Made by a program: the position numbers and the translations under genes. Positions 1-12,249 of a stretch of DNA of 64,000 nucleotides are shown piece by piece. The stretch's first letter is position 1. Each line of letters starts with the position of its first letter. Source of the stretch: Saturnia japonica (Eukaryota > Arthropoda > Insecta > Lepidoptera > Saturniidae); NCBI GenBank assembly GCA_033032175.1, contig CM065313.1, positions 20,752,327 to 20,816,326 on the forward strand, read 5' to 3'. The notes below the pieces were generated by a model that ran no database searches, was not told where the DNA came from, and worked only from the letters and a program-made list of their open reading frames with translations.

Positions 1-1970
1 TGTCAAACCACGATTAACAAAAAGTGCTACTCTATATTGGGTGAGCCAGTTCACATGATATCTGAAGAATCGAGTCGCGGAAACAAAGGTGTCGCATGTC
101 GCGTGTCGCCTGCCAGAATCAACAGGGAAGCGACGGTGTGGACAAATGCGACCGACATCGCTCTGTCACTTTGCTTGTCCTGTCGAAACATAGCTTCGGT
201 GCACTGAAACTCGGGTCAGATTTTGTGAATCGTTTCAATCTTAATCGAGTTAAAGAGACTAATCAGATATCAACCATAAGCCCTAGAATCGAACTGGTTC
301 ACTGTCCACGAGCTACAATAATAACGCGGTACGCTTTTATTACACATCGATTATTTTACGTTTAACGTACATTTATATTTACTCATAATATATATAAACT
401 TACTGTGATATTTGATACCTATATTAATTTATGATATATACTTTCTCTATACAACAAAAGAATTAAAACCGAGTGAGAATGAATTTTTTATTATTATATA
501 AAAGCAGAGACAAGGTGAATAAAATTAATATTGATATTTATTGTATTATATTATATAGCCTATCAAAGGCAGATAGACATTTACTTCCCATGTATTAAAA
601 AATTTCAATATCAAATGAGAAACAATAATAATGATATTTTTAAAAAAACATAATCGATTCTTATAGCTTATCGATTGTGAAATTATTAAAATTCTTCCTG
701 TATAAAAATGAAATAAATCAGACAGGGGAATAGATAAAAAAATGTTTTATTTCTGATCCGTAGTTTTAATAGAGATATATGTAACAAAATTTGAAAAAAA
801 AAAACATATACAGACAGAACACAAATTTGATATTATAGATTTACGAATACAGCATTTTCTTAAGCTGTAGTTATTGTAAAACAACGTCTTTCTGTCTGTA
901 TCTTTAATAGTGCTCACCATAGCTCAAAAATAATTATTCGTACATACGTTACATGATTTACTACTACTGGATATTGTAAGCTGTTCTCTATTAACTGTGT
1001 AGAAAAACACCCTTGATGTTAGAGAATTCATGCAAATTAGGTTATATATATGTATTTATGAATGCAAAACATGCAATTTTATAAAATTAATAATAGAAGG
1101 CTAAGTAATCTTTTTTTATAATTACTAATTTAATGTTGGGTAAAATGACAAAATTATACAAATTACAGTATAAAACTTTTCTTTAATTTTATATATTTAG
1201 GTCACAATACAATTATAATTTTTCCTAATAGTTCTTATATGTAATAGGCGGCAATAACGATAAATTTATTGAAAATTTGAAACGCGGGCAATACTGCGTA
1301 CAGAAACTATTAACTATAAATATAATTTAACAATTTCTAAATAACTTCTCTACACAGCAGCACAATATGCTTAAACAGATGATCGGGAGAGCTTTCCAAG
1401 TTGATCGGTGAAATTCCCTAAAAGTATAAAATACTTTGAAAGTTTTGCAGCGGCTAACTATGTCCAATCCACATATTATCGACCCCTTTCGCTAGAAATA
1501 GCGTAACTCCAAATAACTTACTATATTGGCAACGTGCAAAAAAAAATCTTAGATCACTTTTGTTTATATATTTTGTTTGCTCAAGTTTATACAATATATT
1601 AAACGAGTTTGCTTTCGAATTGAAAAAAAAAATGTTCTTAACGTGGTTTTGATGAAAAGTAGTGTTTAGTTTTAAGAATCTCTGATAGTAATGACCATTT
1701 TTTTTCATTATAGCTTAATTTTAAGAACACAAAAAATAAGTAAGAGCCCATCAATCATTCAATTTGGTCAAAATGGTCTATACGCCCTTTGTAGCGGAAG
1801 TAATCGATAAGTAAAATGAGGTATTGTAGATATTTGCCGATATACATCTCTAAACCAGAGTATCTGATCCCAAATTTCATTAAAAATATTTGTTTTTATT
1901 TCGATAATTGAATACTGGAGAAAACATGTACGTACTCATTTTGTCATAATAAAAAAAATATTGAAATGTC
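1..1970. other. AT-rich noncoding stretch
   Basis: No gene or repeat family recognised. The first 330 bases are less AT-rich and contain three close TGTCGC hexamers at 90-110. The two short open frames in this stretch (96-365 plus, 1454-1708 minus) show no recognisable motif and look like chance. Confidence 0.6.
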
Positions 1971-2220
1971 GTCACGGGACGCCTGGCAGTTGTGAAACAA
2001 GGATGTCCCGACAATTTCTAGTGTAGGTCAGTGGGGGGTCAGTGGGAGTCAGTGTTGGGTCAGTGTGGTTGCAGTGATTATTTTCATAATTGTATATTCA
2101 TAATTTCATGATTCATAGTACATATATTCCATCATATAGCGTGGCGATGAGTCGCCACGGCCTATATCGATGCGCCAACAATCAGGTTTACCCCTCGTCT
2201 ATAGATGTTTCAAATCAAAA
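1971..2220 (+). repeat. Palindrome-bearing dispersed repeat, copy 1
   Basis: Shares two blocks with 62741-63048 in the same orientation. The first block starts GTCACGGGACGCCTGGCAG; the second starts ATTATTTTCATAATTGTAT and runs to about 2215. Inside is a perfect 7 bp-arm palindrome, GTGGCGATGAGTCGCCAC, at 2141-2158. No coding frame. Family not identified; the two copies about 61 kb apart show it is dispersed rather than tandem. Confidence 0.65.
2025..2076 (+). repeat. GGTCAGTG short tandem array
   Basis: About five irregular copies of (G)GTCAGTG lie between the two conserved blocks of the surrounding repeat. The 62.7 kb copy has unrelated sequence at this point, so the array is specific to this copy. 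Confidence 0.6.
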
Positions 2221-2474
2221 AGATGTAGTAGGTTGACAGTCATAGACTTGCTAACTAAATATATTGTGGTAGATCACCAACGTAAATAAATTCGAGTACC
2301 TATGTTATGTATATTCTAAAGGAGGCTAAAGATGATTACAAATTATGAGTTTACAATATCAGACTGCTATAAACACATAAAATACTAAACAACTGTTAGA
2401 AATAACATTGTAACGGCGTATGAATCCTAAATAGACGTTAATACTAATGTTTGTACAATCTCATTGCGCTATAC

Positions 2475-2497
2475 GCGTACTGCGTACTGCGTACTGC
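2475..2497 (+). repeat. GCGTACT tandem repeat
   Basis: Three perfect GCGTACT units plus two bases. Short local expansion with no evident function. Confidence 0.8.
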
Positions 2498-3387
2498 AAG
2501 CAGGTGTTGCCCAAACCGGAACGATAAACGTTAAATCGCGTATAATATGAGCGAACATAGTGCGTTTAATGTCGGCCACTGAGGTACATTACACGCAACT
2601 GCGCTACGTTGTCTGCTATTTATATCGAAAGGTGTTTGCGCTCATTTACACTGGGATAGTAACTTGAACACTGCCCGAAGTTTGGTCGAGTGGCGAATGG
2701 CTTACAATAGTACGTGTACCAAGGCATCCTTCCGAAACCCGGCAAAATCAACTACGTATCACCGAGAAGTTTATTGGTATCTATTTATCCACTACATAAA
2801 TATGGAAACATTTATCAAGCGATCAGGTTTCCTCAAGATTTTTTCTTTCAACGCAAATTGATAGTTTTAATTAGATTGACAAAATAAACGAAAAAATAAA
2901 TTGCACGAACTTGTGGACATAACATTCTACTTTGGGCCATCTCAAACGTCCTAAATTTTCATAATTAATTGAAATAAATAACTGTATGAAGTATAAACTC
3001 GATAAGTATCTTTCAGATGAACATCTAGGTCTATAAAATGTTTACACGCTTTCTAATGCTAGATAAAGACTAAACGAACAAAGTCGAGCGAATGAACGTA
3101 AACGAGTAGATGTGTATGTTTTACTAAAAGTGAACTACACTACTTAGCTTCCTTACCGTTGAGACAATTACGATCAAAGAAATGTGATATAAAACTTAAC
3201 ATCTCTCTTTATATCTGTCCGTTTATTTTCTTTTTAAGCGAAAATCACTTATCCAATTTACATAGTTTTTATTTTCGTTTATAGCTATGTTATCTAGCCA
3301 GGTAATAGAGTTATATTTTGTTACATAAAATAACATGCAAAATAAGCATTTACGATAATGGCGAATCAATTCGAAAACAAGAAGATT
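2498..3387. other. Noncoding, nothing recognised
   Basis: AT-rich sequence. One 65-codon open frame (2664-2861 plus) has no recognisable motif. No promoter, RNA or repeat that I can support. Confidence 0.5.
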
Positions 3388-3535
3388 TTGGGGCTTACAT
3401 TGAGTAAACCATTAGAGATATATGAAAATAATGTAACACACAACAATGTAGATCTTAAAAAGACCTACAAAAAGTTAGCAAAAGCATTTGTCTATCTTCT
3501 AAGCATCACTCACAATAAACATATTTTTCTTTGAA
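3388..3535 (-). repeat. GTCAAAATCGGTCC-family repeat, 5' fragment
   Basis: Read on the minus strand, this matches the middle of the ~490 bp repeat seen better at 18067, 31263, 54990 and 59931: the TTATTGTGGGTG / AGAAGATA block, the GTAGGTCTTTTTAA block and the GGTTTACTCAGCGTAAGCC block all appear in order with substitutions. The conserved GTCCCGTCAAAATCGGTCC segment is missing. Confidence 0.6.
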
Positions 3536-4567
3536 ATGACCGGTGCGCGACCACGTGTATGGGGGCAGGGGCAATAGACAAGACGATTCGCACGTCCACT
3601 CGACATACGGCATTTTGGCTAGCAGAGCCACGGGCACGGCGATTAGAAATATAAATAAAAATATGACAATTCTGAGTTATTCCAGATAAACATGCCAGTA
3701 TGTTTGCGAGCGCACTATCCGATCTAAATGGTCGACCAATAAACGGCAGGTATTTACGACATGCAATGTGCGTGCGGTGCGGTCCGCCATCACAGTTTTC
3801 AATTGAATCTGAATGTTTAGGCAACACTTACGATGAATATTGCTTCTATTATCATAAACGTATACACAATAAATTATTCTACGAGATTTCAATATTGCTA
3901 AATCTATATTTATTTTAAATACGTGTTATACTAGTTTATGTCTGTGGTTTAGCTCGTCTAATATTCCTGGGGTAAATTTTCATTTCCGAGACGATGAGAA
4001 AGTGGAAGTTAGCATATAGTTAGCCTGTGAGCGATGTGAAATTCGCCAGCTGTTCTAAGTGAAATTGATCATTGGTAGACTGCTAATCCTGAGGAAGAGT
4101 TGGAACCACAATAATACTGCTGTTGCCAGTAACTGCTTTCAGACGAGTACATAGCAGCACGCTACTAACGCTTTGTACCAGAAATTGGTGTGGCGTTTGA
4201 TATACCGCAGTTAAACCTTCCACAGGTTTATTTTTGGTTTCTAATTTTCAGTACATTTAGGGTTATTATTTGGCTCCTATATGTATAAAACAATACAAAT
4301 TAACAAACACTCGATCGGAAATGATTAAAGAACCAAATTCTAGTGTGATGAACCTCAGTTCAAGTAAACTAGAAGTAAGTTGTATTTGAAACTATGAGAC
4401 AGGTACAAATGTGAAATAAAGTTGAAAAGGTGTTTCAAGTTAAAATAAAAATTTAAAAGAGATTAGTTTTTCATTATTTTTCATTCTATTATCGATCAAA
4501 CGAATAAAGATCCACATCTACACCATTAATAAAATTGAAGTGTATGTTTGTAATGTAACAGTTTTTT
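3536..4567. other. Noncoding with a GC-richer patch
   Basis: 3536-3800 is richer in G and C than its surroundings. The motif CAGGTATTTACGA followed by GTGCGGTC (about 3748-3785) recurs at 22857-22895, suggesting a weakly conserved dispersed repeat. The overlapping open frames on both strands at 3510-3918 have no motif and fall in this patch. The rest is AT-rich with nothing recognised. Confidence 0.4.
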
Positions 4568-4950
4568 TACTAAATGCATATGAAAGTATATACGATACCT
4601 ATAACAAAACACCCCTTTTTAAATTTTTTGTCTGTCTGTCTGTTTGTTTTTGATAATCTCAAAAATGGTTGGACTAATTTTGACGGAATTTTTACTGATA
4701 GATAGCTGATGATATAAGGAGTACCTTAGGGGGTTTTTTTTTTGGTAATAATAATTAGGGTTATAAATAAAAGAAATGGTTATGGTGAGTCAATTTAGGG
4801 GCTTAAATGGCTTACGCTGAGTTAATTAATTAATGTATAACTTTACTGTAGACATTAAAATGACCTACAGAAAAGCCAGCCACAGTATTTGTCTTTAAAA
4901 TAACCGACAGCGGGGCAGTAAGATTTGCTCGTGTGCCCGATCGATGGAAT
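4568..4950 (-). repeat. GTCAAAATCGGTCC-family repeat, minus copy
   Basis: On the minus strand the order is the family order: the TTATTTTAAAGACA block, the GTAGGTCATTTTAATG block, the segment related to CAAAATTAGTCCAACCATTT, an (ACAG)n-like run seen here as GTCTGTCTGTCTG at about 4630, then TATAGGTATCGTATATACTTT and GCATTTAGTA. No open frame. Probably a non-autonomous retroelement; class not settled. Confidence 0.7.
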
Positions 4951-6029
4951 TCCAAAGTCTACACCAGCGAAGTCTAGCGAGCACCAGAGTAAAAATTCTA
5001 TTATTTCAATACGTTCATGTTTAAAAAAATTCTGTTAAAAATATAAACAGTTTAATGGTGTAGAACGTTAATCAGTGATTAACGAAAAATATGTATATTT
5101 ACCTAAATAGATAAGTATTAAAAAGTTATTATACAAAAACTAAAAGTATATTAAGTGCATTTTAAAACTGAGCATATTGTAAAATGGCATTGTAATAATG
5201 GGTGCACAAGTCGTACGAATTGAGCAATTTATTACTTATTACATAAGTATGAAGCAAGTAAGCAGCTGCTTGAAATCAATTAATTTCCATTGTAAGCATA
5301 CACCTCTATAACTAGATCCTAAGATAACGCCACGTAATAACAGGCATACGTAACGTTTGACAGCTGTAATCCGGCGAGGCGACGCGCGGCGACGTGGCGA
5401 CGCTCTGTGTTTAGTTGACAATTAGTTACAATTAGTGATAAGCTGTTTAGTTAGAATAGAATGAATACTAATAGACTGGTAAATCAACAGGTTAATCGAC
5501 TTACCGACAGAATTACATTCATAGACAACGTAAATAGATTAGTTATTAGATATAATTGTGTATCTCATCGCAAGAGATGTGACGCCTTATTGATTTGTTC
5601 AGGTGTTGCGTTGATTGATGTAGCTTCAAGTCATACAATGAGCCTCAGTTTTCTATGAACGAAAACATCGCAATGAAACTACGGGCTTTTTCTAATGCTC
5701 GCCTGGCTAGGTACCGTTCTCAACTTAAAATTTGCCGTCAAGCACCAATAAGAGTGTTTACCATCTTAGGTAACATCACCACTTAACATCAGAAGAGATT
5801 ATTTAAAAAAAATTAAATACTAAAAACAGTGTTTAGGCACATGTAGGTACTCGACTCGACTCGAGCTTCTTTGATTCAAGATCAACCAGTTTACGGTAGA
5901 CGAATAGGTAAATTGATAATTCTCATTTTCCGACTGTCCAAAAAAAAGAAGATAGTTGAGCACATACCTATTAAACAACTCATAAATTATTTGTTAATTC
6001 GTGAAGTTGAAATTATAATACTTCAACCT
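4951..6029. other. Noncoding with a CG-rich patch and a repeat relic
   Basis: A CG-rich patch at about 5370-5405 (GGCGAGGCGACGCGCGGCGA) sits in AT-rich DNA. At 5695-5790 there is a relic resembling the GCTCG(T/C)CTGGCTAG repeat seen at 45240. Open frame 5461-5658 has no motif. Nothing else recognised. Confidence 0.45.
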
Positions 6030-6145
6030 CCAGGAAACTTTAGAAGTTTCGCAGGAATACAACACGAGGTTATTTGGCTGCGAACTTCTGTAGAGATAAA
6101 TCCCCAAAGCCATTCCTCTGTGCCTTACCTCTCTTGCGATGTCTA
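6030..6145 (+). repeat. AAGCATACGGCCC-family repeat, 3' fragment
   Basis: GCAGGAATACAACACGAGG then TTATTTGGCTGCGA matches the 3' half of the repeat seen in full at 62283-62540. The 97-codon open frame 5871-6164 runs across it and is therefore not treated as a gene. Confidence 0.65.
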
Positions 6146-6820
6146 CGTTTTCCATTTATCATAAAGAGTATATTTTTTTGTATATGCAACTTATAGTATG
6201 CTTTTATATAGATCGTATATTCCAACAATGAAATATAATAAAATTAATACAAAATTACATTCCTTAACTGAATGTAGCCACCGAGGCGTGCACACAACAA
6301 CTTCCAAAGCGAATTAAGGACATACTCGTATCTCAAGCGAAATAATAAACCGCGGTATGTCACCTTAAGATAAAGGGGATTTAACTAACTCGCGAAACAG
6401 GTTTTCACTTTGTAACGTTCTCCTTCATTGTGAATCGTATTGGTAAAGATTTAAAGTCGAAAATCGTCGAAAATAGAAGTAAAATTAATGTTGTAAGAAA
6501 TAACCGGGGTATTATTTGCAAATGCGTAGGTGGATCTTTGTATAATTTCATTTCGTGACAACCCTAATGTGTTTGTAGTGATGTGCGTTATTTTTTATCG
6601 ATATTAACAGCGGCCTTTATAAATCATGTTTTATGTATATTTCGGGTCTATATTAAGTATTCAAATCTGTCTTGAGCTATAATTTACTTAAGCATTTCGA
6701 AATTATAGTAAGAAATTATAATACTTATAGGTAAATAGTTCAACAGAGGTTAAATTCAAAAATGTATCTGTAATAAATCGTGTATTTCCTAATCTCATAC
6801 AATCGGAATGACAAAGTAAT
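6146..6820. other. Noncoding, nothing recognised
   Basis: AT-rich, no open frame of note, no recognised repeat. Confidence 0.5.
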
Positions 6821-7000
6821 GATAACTGAGTGGTAGAGTGCACCGAGTTCAAATTCCTGCAAAGCTAGCTACCACTCTCTAGTTGTAAACCTACCGCCAA
6901 GCACCTATATATATGTATTCCGGCAGCTGCACTTGGGCCACATTGTCCCTTAGCACCGAGTGAGATTGTGGCTAAAGTATGTATGTATGTGTGTGTTATA
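6821..7000 (+). mobile_element. tRNA-derived SINE
   Basis: A pol III A box (ATAACTGAGTGGTAGAGTG, 6822-6840) is followed by a B box (GAGTTCAAATTCCTG, from 6845), the spacing and motifs of a tRNA-derived SINE head. The body contains GCCAAGCACCTATATATATG and GGCAGCTGCACTTG, shared with the SINE at 14206-14692. The 3' end runs into a short (GTAT)n/(GT)n tail near 6979-7000. It does not fold as a functional tRNA. Confidence 0.7.
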
Positions 7001-10000
7001 TATTCAGTAAGTACTCATATTTTAAACACTTAATATTTTTCCCCCTTAATTTGTAAAACGACAATAACTGCTTTGTATTTGTAAGTTACGGAACTTTTTG
7101 GCAATAAAAATTAAAAACAACAAAATATTTCCATAAATTATATAGAAACCGTACACTTACCAAAATGCCATCTTCGAAATATAAGTAATGACTTAAATTA
7201 CCTCTTTTTATTATTATCGATAAAATACCAGAAGTTAGCTTCCCATCTCTCATATTGTTCATCAACAGTGTATAATAAGGTACTTAACTGCGATTCTTAA
7301 GTGGTTCGCGTTTGAAACAAGTTTGTTTTGTCTCTTTAATGTTGCCTGATAGGGCACAGGTGAATGTTATTTCGTCTCTCTTGTTACAAACAAGTTATTG
7401 ACTTTCTAGAGTTATGATAATATTAAAATATGTGCGAATGTTTTGTTAAACATGATCGGAAAACTGACTTATAATGCTATTCCGTACACTTTTAATTGCA
7501 GTTACATGCGAAATGCTGGACAAGATGGCGGTTTGACCAATTATAATAAGATTAACTAAAGAATTATAATTAAAATGAGAATATTTTACATTTAATTAAG
7601 TTTATTTTGGTCTACATTATTACCCATAATTGAAACACTCTATGTAGCGTAACAACAACTCTCAATAGCGAAAAAATACGGAATTTAGATCCCGATAAAC
7701 ATTAATTATAATTAACTTGAGATACAGTAATAGACACAGAGTTGTAAATATTTCATACGTACAATGGAATTCTAAGAAATATGTTTGTCATTTTTATATC
7801 ATTATATTAATACGTGAAGCAAAAACTTTGTATCTCTTCTTACGAAAATTACTTACGTGGACGGAAGTCTGTGAGATTTAGCATGGTTAAAGTTTATATC
7901 GAGAAAGAGTGTAGAAAGCTAAAATTTATCTATAATATCTGTTACTAATATATAAAATAAAATAAATTAATACTGCGAATCCTAACCCGACCCGTGCCAT
8001 TGAACTTATACCCCACAAAATATTGACATTGTCACTCAATGAAAAGTGACGCAAGTGATATAATATTCATTCTTTAGGATCATACTGCAAATGTCAAACA
8101 GGAAATAGTATATGATTAAAAAGCCGCTAGTCGAAATTCGATCATTGGGCGACCGCTAGTTATTATAATTACTTAACATGTGTTTGCTTACTGTACTTGC
8201 CTAGTATGGTCCTATTGCTATGCGTTGTCTTTAAAATTATTTGCTTTCAAACTTTTGAATTTAGCCAAAATTAAAGCCGTGTACTTTACGTATTTGTAAA
8301 GTTACAAATAAATAAATATTCTTTATTATTTTCTTTTACTCTCCGTATAACTAAAACTCTTTATAATGTAACAAAATTTCTCTTTCAATTCGCTAAATAG
8401 AGTTTAAACTGTACGTACATAAATAAATAAAAAAATATTATCAAATCAAATATATTATATTATTTTTATGTAAGTATCTAATTAAACTAGAGCAGTAAAA
8501 GATAAAAAAAAATCAAACGAATACTTAAAATTTGTAGCAGAAAAAGAAAATCAAACCGAACAAATTACGCATCGAAACATTATCGTACTGTATAAAATTC
8601 ATTGTAAACACCACCGAGTTTACATATACACGGAAAAAAGTGCTTATGAATATTAACGAGACCAGTTATTACTAACTAGAAAACAGAAATAAAGTTAATG
8701 CACGTCAAAAATAACATCGACCTATATAATAATAAAAAAACGTTATAAACTCTAAAACACCGTCTATCAAATAGAGCAAACGTTGTTATAATGTACGTCT
8801 GTATATATTTATAAGGTAGTATATAAATAATAAATGTACCTATACATTATATGTACCTCAAAACATATGCAGTAACGTATGTACGTATTTTATAAATATT
8901 CAAATGTCTTAGCTTACAGCTTATAAAGTTTTTAGCGTAATGTTAAGCTGGCATGTTGTGGTTTTAACTTAGGTTCTTTGTCCCTATATCAAGTACTATA
9001 TGTGGCTTATTAATATAGAATAGAAAGATTCATTTTGAGATGAAATAAAAACTAACTGGATAGTTCTAGTAACCACCATAATTGTCAGAGTCCACTTTGA
9101 ATATTAAAAAATACTAGGAAGATATAAAATCATTGACACTGGTTAGAGCTTTTTGCAGCACCAAAACAAGAGGAAGAAGAAATCAGCTTATATAATAATT
9201 AATTACACACTTACAATACTAGACAAAATAATGAACATGAAAAATACTTTAATTTAGACTATAAGAAGAACGTAACAATGCGACTAGTGGTTCAGAGGGT
9301 TCGGCATGAAATTCGAGCAGAATAATACTATTTATTTAACTGTGTTAAAACTATGAATACCAATCAAATTTGAATATGGTTTAAAATACAGACAAAACCT
9401 GTGGTAGAAGCTAGTATATAAATAAGCGCGCAGGTAATGGTGATTGCGACCGAATTGCGGCGCACGCGCACCGACACAAAACACATGGCCACCCGTTTAC
9501 GTGGCTTAGAACGATCGATTTGTCTTGATCGTTATTCGTATTTCTAGATTACAGGACTTTTTATTTCTTACACTATATTTGAAACACTTAAAGGGCATAA
9601 TTCAACTGAACTTTAATAATAAAATATAACACAAATATATAAATCAATACCATCATTATATATTTTTTTATTTTCCATTCAGTGCTTTATCACCTATAAG
9701 AATATTGACTCAGGTTTTTATGACCTATAAGAATATTGAAGTCCCCAGGTTACCAAGTTTTCCACTTTTCCAAATTTGAAATAATAGTAAATACAGTGTA
9801 ATTTATGTATGGCTACTAATTCATCATATATTTCTTTAACAGTAATAAAATTATTACACGTTGTTTCATTAATTTTTTAAACAGTTAAAATTTATTTTCA
9901 TGCTTGTTTGTACAGTTAAATTCTGTTGTGAATTTTATCATGTCAAAATCAAAATGAAAATAGTTATTTATTCTACTAGTGCAGTAATTTGGTTTTTAAA

Positions 10001-10047
10001 AACGAGTCTAATTTGTAAAAAATAGTCATGGTCACGAGTTCGTAAAA
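7001..10047. other. Long AT-rich stretch
   Basis: Three kilobases with no gene, RNA or repeat that I can support. A GC-rich island at 9425-9535 contains GCGGCGCACGCGCACCGAC and CGATCGATTTGTCTTGATCG. A 19 bp motif, ACCTATAAGAATATTGA, occurs twice in direct repeat at about 9692 and 9723. Confidence 0.5.
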
Positions 10048-10163
10048 AACAACTTTCGCACGCGTGTCATACAACGTGTTTCAACACATTTGCGAGAAAA
10101 CAGTACAATGAAACAAACTTTTACAGTAGATTATTTTTTATTAGATTATTAGCAAATAAGATA

Positions 10164-10370
10164 TTATACAAATAGGTTACTACTATTCGTAATTAATAGT
10201 AAAATTTTCGCCTCATTTAAGATATCAGGTGAAGTGGATTCCATATTAATATCGGATTCTTCGCTTGAAGTCATATTATTATTTGAGTATTTATAAATAT
10301 CAGTCGGAAAGTAGCAACCACCTTTGACATTTCTAATATGAAAATGGTGCGCATTTGCAAATGGCGTCAC
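10164..10370 (-). CDS. Unrecognised short open frame with a downstream AATAAA
   Basis: A 68-codon frame (open for a further 12 codons upstream) lies inside the inverted-repeat-bounded block. It starts with GTG in the listed frame, so the true start is unknown. The C-terminal part is acidic and Ser-rich (SSEESDINMEST). An AATAAA hexamer follows about 20 bp after the stop on the minus strand. I do not recognise the protein. It could be the end of a decayed element-encoded gene or chance. Confidence 0.2.
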   Translation of the reverse strand: MTPFANAHHFHIRNVKGGCYFPTDIYKYSNNNMTSSEESDINMESTSPDILNEAKILLLITNSSNLFV

Positions 10371-10663
10371 GTGCGCTTGATGAAAATTAGAACTACATCT
10401 TTCGTATCATTTTCTCTTTTGTATTAAAATGAGAAAAATGATTTGATCAAAAGCACTAGAAGGTCAAAGAAGGTTGAACCATAAGTAATAGTTAATAACT
10501 TAATAGTTCTCGTAATGTGAAACTCCGTGGTGTAATTCTTTTTTTTAATGGATATTTAAAAAAAAACCGTAAATGATACGTATGACGCTATAAACCAGGT
10601 ACGCAGATGAGAGAACCTGTTTACTGAACATTCTGTTGTATGATGCGTAATTTTTAGGTTTTT

Positions 10664-10703
10664 GAGTAAATGTGTTGAAACAATCTTTTCAACACACTTG
10701 CTC
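10664..10703. repeat. Central hairpin of the inverted-repeat block
   Basis: TGTGTTGAAA (10671-10680) and TTTCAACACA (10687-10696) are perfect 10 bp arms with a 6 bp loop. Extending outwards gives 17 bp arms with two mismatches. Confidence 0.85.
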
Positions 10704-10993
10704 ATAAAGTGGCTCTAATATCACCGTAATTAGTCACATAATGACACCTGTAATCAAACTGTGACTTTTTCATTGCTATTATTCACAAGTGAGTTATAGA
10801 GTATCATTGAAAATTATTATATTCATTCGAGCAATGACATAAGCGCATAAAAGCTTCAAATTACATAATTTTACTAACTGCACATTTACTAATTGTTTCT
10901 CTAAATAAACTATTTACATACTAAATAAAATGATTTTTTATTATTATTTTCTTCACAAGTGTGTTGAAAAACGTCGTATGATACACGTGTGTA

Positions 10994-11074
10994 TTGGTGA
11001 TTACCGTCCTCGGCTCTCTTAAGACCCTCACCTAACGGCTCGGGTCTCAATGGCGCCTCAGCGGTAATCACCAA
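10994..11074. repeat. Nested stem-loop with 13 bp perfect arms
   Basis: TTGGTGATTACCG (10994-11006) pairs with CGGTAATCACCAA (11062-11074). The loop has a second pair, AGACCC (11022-11027) with GGGTCT (11042-11047). Outside the main arms GTGTGTA and TACACAC extend the pairing with a small bulge. It directly abuts the right end of the 10.05-11.0 kb block. Confidence 0.75.
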
Positions 11075-11095
11075 CATTACACACTTGTACCATAA

Positions 11096-12249
11096 TGTAC
11101 TATTATTCTATTTTGGCTCTAAGAAAGCATTTATGAACGTCAAAACATTACTGCCGGTTCAGAAAACATCTTAGACATCGAGAAGAACCGACAAGAAACT
11201 ATTTATCATCTTATTATTTATCATATTTATTATTCTTTGCATATTTCATTATATAGCTATATAAAAATATTTTATTGAGATTTTATTGTGATCATAAATC
11301 AAGTATCAATTAATACGAATCGAGGTATACGTGTCGATCAAGCGCAAACGCATCAAACATTTCAGTAAAACCAACAGGTAATTTACAGGCGAATCACGTC
11401 CGGACATGGCCGGCACGGTTATATTTATTTTTGTTCTAAATCTATTTATTTTGCCTGCCTCGCTGTATCGGCGGCGGCAGCGTGCTGATTAGCTTTTATT
11501 ATTACAACCGCACCGAATTAATTTAAAGCGAAACATCGAGCACCTGTTTCGTTTGAGGATATTTTCTTTCGCTGGATCGAATCCAGTTTGAAATACTTCT
11601 CTGACTTGTTTGATGACAACTTGAATTAGGATAGAATGATATTTAGGCTTGGCAAGATTGTAGGTAATGTAGAACTTTAAATTTATACTTAATATGACCG
11701 AAATTTACTATTTATTTTAACATTTGATTAGTCAAGGATAGATAGATAGTCATAGAATATAGAATTAATAAGCTCTGAAGCTGTTTCGATGATTGACGTA
11801 CGTACGTTTGAATCGTCAATACAGCGCGTGGTAATGAAGTCGGTACGTCTTCCCAAACCAGGATCATTTACATGCCAGTATTATTTATTGTTATTATAAG
11901 AAAACAATTATCACAAATTAAATACAGTACCATCTGCTGTACAACAAAGCTGGCGTACCTGACAAAATAGATTATAATGAGATGCGTTTAAATCGTTTTC
12001 AAAGCATTTGACAATAACAGTCACAGTTGGACAAACATTTATTGGAGCTCGCCTGAGTAGTGCCAACAGAATTAGTACTCACCTTTGCAAAACAATTTAC
12101 TTGCGATAAATCTCTAACACCTCGTGTCATCGTCGACATGCGGCGCTCTCGCATACTCGACGCATACCCTAGTTAGCGTTGATAGATGCCATTACAAATA
12201 TTTGAAAAATAGCTTGGTACTTTATCTTATGTGCCTTCAGAGACTTTTT
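11096..12249. other. Noncoding with a GC-richer patch
   Basis: 11390-11530 contains GTCCGGACATGGCCGGCACG and TATCGGCGGCGGCAGCGTGC, then ATTAGC and AATTAATTTAA; it could be a regulatory element but nothing decisive is visible. A small hairpin, ATTGACG/CGTCAAT, lies at about 11794-11821. Otherwise nothing recognised. Confidence 0.45.

Larger units (their letters stand above)
10048..10995. mobile_element. Inverted-repeat-bounded block, possible foldback or TIR element
   Basis: The outer ends are inverted copies: on the left (10048-10097) the minus strand reads GTGTTGAAACACGTTGTATG; on the right (10957-10988) the plus strand reads GTGTTGAAAAACGTCGTATG. In the middle a head-to-head pair of the same motif forms a hairpin (10664-10703). 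The block therefore splits into two adjacent segments, 10079-10680 and 10687-10971, each bounded by inverted TTTCAACACA(C/T)TTG. No transposase recognised. Target duplications not seen. Class unknown. Confidence 0.55.

Noticed and set aside
2475..2497. Short tandem repeats considered as a CRISPR-like array
   Set aside because: Units are 7-8 bp without spacers, and the sequence is clearly eukaryotic.
5871..6164. 97-codon frame as a gene
   Set aside because: Its second half is the AAGCATACGGCCC-family repeat; the first half has no motif.
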